Of a DNA stretch of 18,268 nucleotides, positions 7,653 through 15,000 are shown piece by piece. The translations under genes were made by a program, and so were the position numbers. A model generated the notes under the pieces. The model was not told the origin of the DNA. It saw only the letters and a list, made by a program, of their open reading frames with translations, and did not search any database. Each line of letters starts with the position of its first letter. The first letter of the stretch is position 1. This stretch comes from an uncultured Lachnospiraceae bacterium (lineage in GTDB: Bacteria; Bacillota; Clostridia; Lachnospirales; Lachnospiraceae). The DNA is taken from assembly GCA_910588885.1 (NCBI GenBank), contig CAJUSQ010000055.1, positions 1-18,268 on the forward strand, written 5' to 3'.

Positions 7653-8325
7653 ATTTATATCCCACTCCTCTGTGCGTCACAATAAATTTCCGATATTCCC
7701 CCAGGGAATGCCGCAGCATCTTAATGTGGGAATCCACGGTCCGCCCGTCTCCGTAAAAATCGAAGCCCCAGATTTGCTCCAAAAGCTCCTCCCTGGAAAA
7801 CACAATATCTTCATGGGCTGCCAGAAAAAACAGCAGGTCGTATTCCTTGGGCGTCAGATTGATCCGCTGTCCATGGATACAAACCTTCCGCCCGGAAATA
7901 TTCATGGAAAGCCCTTCAAATTCCAGGATATTCCTGTCCTTCTTCCCCTTTGCTTCTTCCGGGGATTTCCGCCTTCGGATAATGACCTTCACCCGGGCCA
8001 TCAGCTCTTTTAAGGAAAAAGGCTTCACCACATAGTCTTCAATTCCCAGTTCAAATCCGTACAGCTTATCATATTCTTCCCCTCTGGCCGAAAGCATCAG
8101 TACCGGAATATCCTTTTTCTTCTTAATCTCTTTATAGGCTGTGAACCCGTCAATTTTCGGCATCATGATATCCATAATGATCAAATCAAAGTCTTCCTGT
8201 CCGCACATACGTACGGCCTCACTTCCGTCTCCGGCTTCCGCCACCTCATAGCCTTCAAATTCTGCAAATTCCCGGATTCCAAGGCGGATCGCTTCTTCAT
8301 CATCCACTACCAAAATTTTTTCCAT
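7639..8325 (-). CDS. OmpR/PhoB-family response regulator
   Basis: The product (228 residues) is a DNA-binding response regulator. The receiver domain (1-115) has the acidic pocket DDE (8-10), phospho-acceptor Asp52 in IIMDIMMPKIDG, Ser79 and Lys101 in VVKPFS. A winged-helix effector domain follows (about 130-226), with LTPKEYDLLFFLA and the recognition-helix region GRTVDSHIKMLRHSLG, ending VTHRGVGYKFEAE. All switch residues are intact. The ATG at 8325 is preceded by AAGGAG (8337..8332) at 6 nt. It heads an operon with the overlapping kinase and the binding protein. Members of this family bind direct repeats spaced 10-11 bp, which is the arrangement found at the permease promoter 1.6 kb upstream. 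That regulatory link is inference. Confidence 0.95.
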   Translation of the reverse strand: MEKILVVDDEEAIRLGIREFAEFEGYEVAEAGDGSEAVRMCGQEDFDLIIMDIMMPKIDGFTAYKEIKKKKDIPVLMLSARGEEYDKLYGFELGIEDYVVKPFSLKELMARVKVIIRRRKSPEEAKGKKDRNILEFEGLSMNISGRKVCIHGQRINLTPKEYDLLFFLAAHEDIVFSREELLEQIWGFDFYGDGRTVDSHIKMLRHSLGEYRKFIVTHRGVGYKFEAE

Positions 8326-8343
8326 GTCCTGCTCCTTTTTCCG

Positions 8344-8357
8344 GAAGGTTTTCCTTC
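8344..8357 (-). other. Small leader hairpin before the response regulator
   Basis: GAAGG-AAAA-CCTTC in minus-strand RNA forms a perfect 5-bp stem with a four-base loop. It ends 6 nt before the Shine-Dalgarno AAGGAG. The 3' arm is pyrimidine-rich and could instead pair with the Shine-Dalgarno region. A regulatory effect is possible but unproven. Confidence 0.35.
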
Positions 8358-8402
8358 TGCCGACCTTTCCTGTTTGCTGCCCCTATCTTATCATAGATCA
8401 CG

Positions 8403-8433
8403 AAAAAGAGCAAAAGCGCTTTCGCCTCTGCTC
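8403..8433 (-). terminator. Intrinsic terminator of the GntP-family permease gene
   Basis: On the minus strand GAGCA (8433..8429) pairs with TGCTC (8412..8408); an inner GCG/CGC stem closes the loop across small internal mismatches, and TTTTT (8407..8403) follows directly. It lies about 110 nt past the permease stop and ends about 78 nt before the response regulator ATG, so the two are probably separate transcripts, with some read-through possible. Confidence 0.65.
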
Positions 8434-8466
8434 CTTTCTTTTAAATTCCGCCTACTGTTTCCGCCC

Positions 8467-8520
8467 TTTTCTTATATGCTCCGCTTTTCCTATATGCTTC
8501 GCTTTTCCTGCAGGATCCGC
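8467..8520. repeat. Three tandem 18-bp imperfect repeats
   Basis: Units 8467-8484, 8485-8502 and 8503-8520 share the frame TTTTC..(8-9 variable)..CCGC; the first two differ at only two positions (TATATGCTCCGC versus TATATGCTTCGC), and the third keeps TTTTCCT and CCGC with a changed middle. They fill the gap between the permease stop and its terminator. No coding role is seen. Confidence 0.65.
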
Positions 8521-8523
8521 TTT

Positions 8524-8539
8524 TAGAACTGGTGTTCTA
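8524..8539. repeat. 6-bp inverted repeat right after the permease stop
   Basis: TAGAAC-TGGT-GTTCTA is a perfect 6-bp inverted repeat with a four-base loop, 3 nt beyond the TAG stop at 8543. It lacks a T-run on either strand, so it is not a simple terminator. It may protect the 3' end or bind a protein. Confidence 0.45.
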
Positions 8540-8542
8540 GCA

Positions 8543-9859
8543 CTACAGGTTCGGCATCAAAATACATAACAAACACAAGATCACCGTACCGATTGTAGTA
8601 TTAATCACGGTACAGATTCCTACGTATTTATAGGACTTTTTCGCCTGCACCTTACAAATTTCCGTAGCGGCAATAAATCCGGCATTGGTAGGCAGCGTGT
8701 CAAAGGTGATCGCACAAAATGCCGATACCCGGGCAAAGGCATTCATGCTGACACCCATGGACTGGGCCAGCGGAGTGAATACCGGAAGCCCTACGCCAAG
8801 TCCGGCAGGGCCGGAACCTCCTACCAGTGTCATAATCATCATGGCAATCATGGCAACTACCAGGGGATTTCCCTTGAATCCGGCTAAGATCTCCGTAAGC
8901 CCTGCAAACGCGGGGGTCACGGCCACTACGGATCCAAAGCCTGCTACGGCTGCCGCCCCGCAGGATACAATGGCAGCATTGGTACATGCATTTCCCATAC
9001 ATTTCAGGAAGGTGTCAAGATTCTGAAATCCCTTCCACATCAGGATTACTGCTGCAATGATCCCGACCATCAGGGCAAAATTTACATTGATACCCACCGC
9101 ATTATACAGCACGAATACGATCACCATTGGGATCAACGCTACCAGGGGATGGGGGAGCCCTTCGTTTCCGCTTTCTTCAAATGCTGCTTCCGCACTTAAA
9201 TCATACACATTGCCCTTTGCAATTTCCTTCTTCGCCGCGTAATTCAGATAAACCACATTCAGGATCAGGATGATAATACCTGCAATAAATCCGGGAACCG
9301 CTGCCGCCATGGAGGAAACCCCTACCGCAGATGTGGACATTACGTTCTGTACCTGGGGCGAACCCGGCATGGATAACGCTGCCGTAGCAATACATCCCAA
9401 AATCATACCCGGCGCCATATACTGTGGAATCCGTGACTCCCTGCAAAGCTCCAAGGTCAAAGGCGCCATAACAAACATCAGTACGATTGCACTTACCCCG
9501 CCATAGGACAGCAAAAGCCCTGCGATGAATACAATTACAATCGTTACCAGAGGGCTTAGCCTGTCATTGCTTCCTTTAAAAATCCTGGCTACAAAACGGG
9601 CCAGGGATTTGGCTCCTCCGGTAATTCCGTAACACTCTCCAAAAATTGCGCCCCACAGGAAAATGGGAATCTGCCCGATTAAAAATCCGCCGACACCGCC
9701 CATATACGTTTCCAGATACCCTGTAATTACGTTTATTCCGCCGAACAAGGCCACAATCATCGCAGCCAGAGCCCCGGTAATCATCAGCGGCCAGCCTTTC
9801 ATAACAAAATAAATCAGGAACACAATTCCGATTACAATTCCGATCATACTTAGTGCCAT
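8543..9859 (-). CDS. GntP-family permease
   Basis: This 438-residue protein is hydrophobic throughout and has the length of gluconate:H+ symporters. Family-like stretches are ALSMPGSPQVQN and GGSGPAGLGVGLP, with an amphipathic loop near the middle (AAKKEIAKGNVYDLSAEAA). GntP relatives carry sugar acids and other small organic acids across the cytoplasmic membrane, driven by protons or sodium; the substrate here cannot be told. The frame is open 36 codons further, but the ATG at 9859 has AAGGAGG (9874..9868) at an 8-nt gap and begins the first membrane helix at once. No sugar-acid kinase or dehydratase is in the window. Transcription starts from a promoter with 11-bp direct repeats. Confidence 0.87.
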   Translation of the reverse strand: MALSMIGIVIGIVFLIYFVMKGWPLMITGALAAMIVALFGGINVITGYLETYMGGVGGFLIGQIPIFLWGAIFGECYGITGGAKSLARFVARIFKGSNDRLSPLVTIVIVFIAGLLLSYGGVSAIVLMFVMAPLTLELCRESRIPQYMAPGMILGCIATAALSMPGSPQVQNVMSTSAVGVSSMAAAVPGFIAGIIILILNVVYLNYAAKKEIAKGNVYDLSAEAAFEESGNEGLPHPLVALIPMVIVFVLYNAVGINVNFALMVGIIAAVILMWKGFQNLDTFLKCMGNACTNAAIVSCGAAAVAGFGSVVAVTPAFAGLTEILAGFKGNPLVVAMIAMMIMTLVGGSGPAGLGVGLPVFTPLAQSMGVSMNAFARVSAFCAITFDTLPTNAGFIAATEICKVQAKKSYKYVGICTVINTTIGTVILCLLCILMPNL

Positions 9860-9893
9860 TTCAATTTCCTCCTTACTCCTTCGTGATGCTCTC

Positions 9894-9902
9894 ACTATAA
9901 CA
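9894..9902 (-). promoter_or_regulatory. Extended -10 element of the permease promoter
   Basis: The minus strand reads TGTTATAGT (9902..9894): a TATAGT -10 preceded by the TGn extension. The position for a -35 box (about 9922..9917, ATATGG) does not match consensus, which is typical of promoters needing an activator. The ATG is about 35 nt downstream. Confidence 0.6.
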
Positions 9903-9909
9903 GAAGTAT

Positions 9910-9949
9910 ATGGAAGCCATATGGCAGTTTTATGGAAACTGTGTGAAAA
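9910..9949 (-). promoter_or_regulatory. Pho-box-like array of 7-bp direct repeats, 11-bp period
   Basis: On the minus strand TTTCCAT (9938..9932), CTGCCAT (9927..9921) and CTTCCAT (9916..9910) recur every 11 bp, with a weaker upstream copy TTTTCAC (9949..9943). Seven-base repeats with four-base AT-leaning spacers are the layout of the E. coli Pho box (CTGTCAT units), and the array ends 10 bp upstream of the -10, also as in pho promoters. It takes the place of a missing -35 box. A PhoB/OmpR-type activator is the natural reader; the regulator encoded at 7639-8325 is the nearest candidate. Confidence 0.6.
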
Positions 9950-10177
9950 AAATAACGATCTTTTCATTTCAAACCCTCCCGGAAAATCCCGGTCGGCTCT
10001 CTTCTATCTTTTTCTTGCTTTGCCGGCTTTTCTCTTATATGATGAAACTATAGGACGAAAACAGAACGTGTTATGGACAAACAGCCGCTGTTTTCCTTTG
10101 GCGATGCCGGCGCACCTTTGAACCGGAGCCAAAATTACCTTTATAAAATAGCTCATGCAGCAGGAAAGGGGATTTTT
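9950..10177 (+). promoter_or_regulatory. Upstream region of the cellulase with a weak promoter candidate
   Basis: The 318-nt gap between the divergent permease and cellulase genes holds the permease promoter array on its left and this stretch on its right. A possible sigma-A promoter on the plus strand is TTGCTT (10015-10020), 17 bp, TATGAT (10038-10043). The -35 matches only at TTG, so confidence is low. The start of transcription would leave a leader of about 130 nt. No gene or clear RNA structure was found in it. Confidence 0.35.
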
Positions 10178-11782
10178 ATGTTAAAAAAATACTTTTATAC
10201 TTTTCTCTTAATTTTAATTCTGCTTTCTGCCTTATTCCTTCCGGGATGCCAGGGCAGCGCGCAAAAGGCCGACCCGCCGAGTCCGAGCGCCTCGGAGGCA
10301 CCCGCCGCTTCAGAGGCGCCCACCGCTCCCCCGGCAGCTTCTAAGTCGGCCCCAGCCTCCGAGGATACCCCCGAGGAACCCAAAACAACGGCCGATCCCG
10401 AAGATTCCTCTCCCTCTCCCGCAGCGCCCTCCACCACCGGAAAGCTCTGTGTTTCCGGCACCCAGCTGACCGGGGAACACGGGGAAGCCGTGCAGCTTCG
10501 GGGAATCAGCACCCATGGCCTGGCCTGGTTTCCGGATTATGTAAATGAAGACTGTTTTTCAGAGCTAAAGCAGGAATGGAATGCCAATGTGATCCGCCTG
10601 GCCATGTATACCGCAGAATCCGGCGGTTATTGTACGGACGGCAATCAGGAGGACTTAAAAAACCTGATCCGCAGCGGGGTTTGTTATGCCGCCGATCAGG
10701 ATCTGTATGTCATCGTCGACTGGCACATTTTGTCCGATTCCGATCCCAATACTTATTTGGAGGAATCCAGGGCCTTTTTCAACGAACTGTCTGCCGAATT
10801 TGCCGGCCAAAACCATATTTTGTATGAAATCTGCAACGAACCAAACGGCTCCACCGGCTGGAGCGAGATCAAAAGCTATGCCGAACAGATCATACCTGTT
10901 ATCCGGGCCAACGACCCGGACGCCGTAATCCTCATCGGGACTCCCAACTGGTCCCAATATGTCGACCAGGCCGCCGCCGATCCCATCACCGGATACGATA
11001 ATTTAATGTATTCTTTACATTTTTATGCAGCTACTCACAAAGAGGATTTACGCAGCCGAATGGTTTCCGCCCTTTCCGCCGGGCTTCCTATTTTCGTGAC
11101 GGAATACGGCATCTGCGACGCCAGCGGGAATGGGGCCATCGATATTTCCCAGGCAGATCAGTGGGTGGCAGAGCTAAATCGGCATAACCTCAGCTACGTG
11201 GCCTGGAATCTTTCAAACAAAAATGAAAGCTCCGCCCTTTTCAAAAGCTCCTGTACGAAAACCAGCGGATTCACCCCGGAAGATCTCAGCGAATCCGGAC
11301 AATGGGTCTATCAGATGCTGACCGGGGGCCCTGATACAAATCCTGCCTCTGCCAAAACTTCCGGCGCTGATTCCGCTTCCGGAACCAATTCCGCCCCGGG
11401 CGCATCTGATCACGATTCCGCTTCGACACCTTCCACAGATGGCGCTTCCGAAGCCCCGGCGTCCCCCGATGGCAGCCAGACCTTTACAACTGACTCCGGC
11501 ACTCTTTCTGTCACCCTTACCATTGTAAACAGCTGGGAAACTGATGGCATTCCTTATTACCAATACAGCCTTTCCCTGCAAAATATCTCCGGCTCTGCCT
11601 GCACTGGCTGGTCCATAGACCTGCCGTTTGTGAAATCTTTAACATTCAGTGACGGCTGGAACGGGGAGTATTCCGTAGAGGACGAAACACTGCATATTAC
11701 CTCCAAGGATTACAACGGCGCTATCCCCGCCGGGGAATCTGTGTCCGATATCGGTTTTATTATTTACGGCGGAAAACTCTGA
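10178..11782 (+). CDS. GH5 endoglucanase lipoprotein with CBM2-like C-terminal module
   Basis: This 534-residue enzyme should cleave internal beta-1,4-glucan bonds, as cellulases of GH5 (subfamily 2-like) do. A lipoprotein signal ends at LPGC (Cys24), so it is tethered outside the membrane. A Ser/Pro/Ala linker (about 26-87) precedes the catalytic domain (about 88-385), with LRGIS (107-111), acid/base Glu221 in ICNEPNG, HFYA (281-284), nucleophile Glu309 in VTEYG and Trp343. A second Ser/Ala/Thr-rich linker (about 386-435) leads to a C-terminal beta domain (436-534) resembling CBM2, with several exposed tryptophans. The ATG at 10178 is chosen for its GGAAAGGGG ribosome binding site and the signal peptide; the frame extends upstream without support. 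Confidence 0.92.
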   Translation: MLKKYFYTFLLILILLSALFLPGCQGSAQKADPPSPSASEAPAASEAPTAPPAASKSAPASEDTPEEPKTTADPEDSSPSPAAPSTTGKLCVSGTQLTGEHGEAVQLRGISTHGLAWFPDYVNEDCFSELKQEWNANVIRLAMYTAESGGYCTDGNQEDLKNLIRSGVCYAADQDLYVIVDWHILSDSDPNTYLEESRAFFNELSAEFAGQNHILYEICNEPNGSTGWSEIKSYAEQIIPVIRANDPDAVILIGTPNWSQYVDQAAADPITGYDNLMYSLHFYAATHKEDLRSRMVSALSAGLPIFVTEYGICDASGNGAIDISQADQWVAELNRHNLSYVAWNLSNKNESSALFKSSCTKTSGFTPEDLSESGQWVYQMLTGGPDTNPASAKTSGADSASGTNSAPGASDHDSASTPSTDGASEAPASPDGSQTFTTDSGTLSVTLTIVNSWETDGIPYYQYSLSLQNISGSACTGWSIDLPFVKSLTFSDGWNGEYSVEDETLHITSKDYNGAIPAGESVSDIGFIIYGGKL

Positions 11783-11796
11783 TTTCCGCCGTTTTT
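11766..11796 (+). terminator. Intrinsic terminator overlapping the cellulase stop codon
   Basis: ACGGCGGAAA (11766-11775) and TTTCCGCCGT (11783-11792) form a perfect 10-bp stem with a 7-nt loop, followed by T's to 11796. The loop contains the TGA stop, so the last three codons encode the left arm of the terminator. Confidence 0.9.
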
Positions 11797-11840
11797 CTCA
11801 ATGATTATGAGTTTCCCTCTCACTTCCCGGTCTTTGACCC

Positions 11841-11892
11841 TCGCGGCAGTCGCCAAATGTCTGCAAGCAGCCACTTGGCTCGTTGCTCGCAG
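11841..11892. repeat. Interleaved palindromic element in the cellulase-surface protein gap
   Basis: Two imperfect inverted repeats interlock: GCCAAATG (11852-11859) with CACTTGGC (11872-11879), one mismatch, and CTGCAAGCA (11861-11869) with TGCTCGCAG (11884-11892), one mismatch. A further short GCG/CGC pair lies at 11843-11853. The crossing pattern allows alternative hairpins or a pseudoknot. It stands apart in GC content from the AT-rich DNA after it and may be a dispersed intergenic repeat. Confidence 0.5.
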
Positions 11893-11942
11893 GAATAAAA
11901 TTATATAATCTCAAAAAATATTTGGAATCTTCTTCCATTTAT

Positions 11943-11966
11943 TGAAAATCATTGTATAATTATAAT
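11943..11966 (+). promoter_or_regulatory. Promoter region of the surface protein gene
   Basis: Two abutting TATAAT hexamers (11955-11960 and 11961-11966) lie in an AT-rich stretch 35-46 nt before the ATG at 12001. No well-spaced -35 box was found; TTGAAA (11943-11948) is too close to either. The -10 element is probable, its -35 partner unclear. Confidence 0.5.
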
Positions 11967-12000
11967 ACAAAATTTATTTTCAAAAAAGGAGGTAAAATGG

Positions 12001-15000
12001 ATGAAGAAATCCGGAAAAAAATTACTTGGCTCCATGTTGGCCCTATCTCTGGCAATGGCATCGGTTTTTCCCTTACAGGGAACGGCGGCAAGGCAAATCG
12101 GCAGCGAAACGGAAACGTCTCTGCAGGAGAATCTGCCGCCAACGGAAACACCTCTGCAGAAAAACCTGCCATCGGCCGAAACGCCTCTGCAGGAAAATCA
12201 ACCATCGGCCGAAACGCCTCTGCAGGAAAATCAACCACCGGCCGAAACGCCTCTGCAGCAAAATGCACCGTCAGCAGAACGCCAATCCACAGCCCCACAG
12301 GAAGACGGGAAGACAGCCCTGGCTGCGTCTTTCGATGTCGACCAGCCGGTTTTTGAACACTTTACGTTTGAAGAAAACAGACAGACCGTATCCTGGAACG
12401 ATACGCTGCATTTCCAGCTCTCCGCTTATGATTCGGACAGCGGGATCCAATCCGTTTCTGTTTCCATATATGGCAGCAGTATATTCCCCCGCGAGGTAGT
12501 TCTCCAGCACAGCGGAGGGAATCTGTATACGGGGACTTTATCCTGCAGCGCCCTGGGTGCATCGAAAAGCGAATATTACATCTCTAAAATCCTGATTACA
12601 GATCATGCAGGCAATTACACAGAAGTGGAAACCTTTGGGGAGAACGGTTATCTCTATACCTTTTCCATCGAAAAAAATCTTAAGGTTGCTGTCTCGGATT
12701 TCCGGATGCAGGCCAATCCCTCCCATGCGGATGGGAATCTAAGAGTCGGGGATACCGTAACCTATACGGCCAATGTCATTTGTGAAGGCGGAGAAATTAG
12801 CGTCTCAACTATGAACCTTCGGGCCTCTGCCAATGGCGGAACTCATTACAAGCAGAAACAAATGAACTATGATCCCAATACCCACACCCTGACAGATACC
12901 CTGGAGATTACAGAAGACATGTATCCAACGGAATGGACCCTTTCTAATGTAACGGTATCCGTGAAAAACGAACGTACCTATTCCTTTTCTCCGGATCAAC
13001 TGGAACCGGAGAAAAATGTGGCTTTTTCTGTAGTCCAAGACAACTATGATACCGTAAAGCCAGTCATTGAAAGCATCTCCATCGACAAGCAGATGGTAAA
13101 AGCCGGAGATACCGTAACCATCACCGCAAAGGTAACGGAAGAGCACCCCGTCCCCTGGGTAAGCGCCAAATTATCGTCATCAGCCTATGGCGCGTATCCC
13201 TTCTATATCCACATGATATTAAATGAAGATACCATGGAATATGTCGGAAAAATTGAAATCACATCGAACACGTATCCCACTACCTGGAAACTCACCGAAC
13301 TGGAGATGCATGATCAAAACAAAAATGCCACCAGCCTGTCCGAGTTCGATCCGGATTGGGAAACTGCCTGCCCTTGGTATTTTACGGTGGATCCGTCCGG
13401 TTACTCAACAGATGATCCCACACCGCCTGTCATTCAAAATATTACCATTGATAAAAACCACCAATGGGTGACGCCTGGGGAATCTGTCACCATAACGGTA
13501 AAAGTGGAGCAAGAAAATTCTCCCTATGAAGCTCGTGCGACCTTCCGTCCCCAGGTCCAAAATGTTTCCACCTTTGTCAACGTTGATCTGGTATATCATG
13601 AAGATACTATGGAATACATCGGTGTATTTCCAATTACCAATATCACCTATCCCTGCGAATGGATGCTGACTGAATTAAAGATACGGGATGCAAAGGGATG
13701 CAGTACGACTTTATCCGATTTTGCAGACAGTTCAGAAATGTATTATTCCTGGTATTACCGGGTAAAGTCCAAAGATACCTACCGGGAAGACGTAAAGGAT
13801 GTCACGTTTCAGTTTTACGGGCTCGTTCCCCAAAACGACGGCAGTTATCTCTTTTCCTACCTGACTCCCGGCACTACCATCGAAAATGTGGGAAGACGCA
13901 CTTCTTTAAAGGAACTTGGCATTTCCCTTCCAAAAGCTCCGGAGGGAACCTCTGTCACATGGCGATACGGTTGGCAAGAGCTGGAAGCCACCGAGGAAAC
14001 GGAACTGCGTTTCTTTGATCCCCAGGATATTACACTCACTTTCAATGCTACCTATGACAAAGGTTGTGCAAATGTTTCCCTGACTTATCTGACAAAAAAT
14101 GAGGGGCTCAAAACCATCATAATCCCGCAATTTGCAGATAAGAATGCCACATACCGGGAAATATTAGACTCGCTTCCGCTTCCGGAAGACGCCTGGGAAA
14201 CCACTTTTTCCGGATTTCAGCTGCAGTCCGGTTATGATGAATCTACAAGGATTGGAGATCTTGCCTCTTTTTCTGCAGAAGCCCTATATAATGGCTGTCA
14301 GGTCCTCTGGAATGCAAAATATCTGAATCCGGAAGGAACAGATACCCTGCAAACCATTCCTGCCGTCTATGAAAAGGGAACTACCGTTGCAGAAGCCCTG
14401 GCTGCATTGGAGGCGCCGGAGCCTGTAAACGGATTTGAATTTGAAGGCTGGGTTTTGACCGAAGCTCCCTCGGAGGACACTTTGTCCCTGCCTATTACAA
14501 CGCTGAATGTGGCTGCCCTCTATCGTGGAAAAACCACGGTAGACGTTTCTTATACCTACCGGGGCGCAGACGGGATCCTTACTCGTGACAGCAAACTGAT
14601 GCTCCTGAATGGAGAACAGCTCTCCGATTCCGAAATCCAGGGCGCCGCTACCGGAGCTTTTAAAGAGGTTACGCACCTGAAGGGCTTAATCCTGTCAGAA
14701 TGGGCAGGCTCCATTCTGCAAAATCAGGCACGCTATAAAAAAATCGAATTTCAGGCATTGTACGCAAACTGTGTTGTGACCCTGAAATATCCGGATGATA
14801 CCTGCCAGTATGTCGTAGTTAATAAAAATGCGCCTTATACGCTTCCTACTCAAAATGAAAAATATGCAGAAATCCTCTGGGAAGGTTATGCAAAGGGAGA
14901 AACGGTCCTCATTACGGAAGACCGGGAATTTCTTGCAGCAGAAGCAGTGTTTAACGACGGCGGCGTTGAGAAGCCTTCCGGTGTAACACTTTCCGCAGAA

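Noticed and set aside
8360..8420. Promoter for the response regulator: TTGCTC, 17 bp, TAAGAT on the minus strand
   Set aside because: Both boxes match poorly and the -35 overlaps the permease terminator; not firm enough to list.
8467..8520. The 18-bp repeats as a CRISPR array
   Set aside because: Units abut without spacers and are too short; no cas genes in the window.
9921..10121. 66-codon plus-strand frame in the permease-cellulase gap
   Set aside because: It begins inside the direct-repeat array, has no ribosome binding site and no recognisable sequence.
12026..12499. Overlapping frames on both strands in the surface protein's repeat region
   Set aside because: A 33-bp repeat without stops keeps several frames open at once; only the 12001 frame has a signal peptide, ribosome binding site and long continuation.
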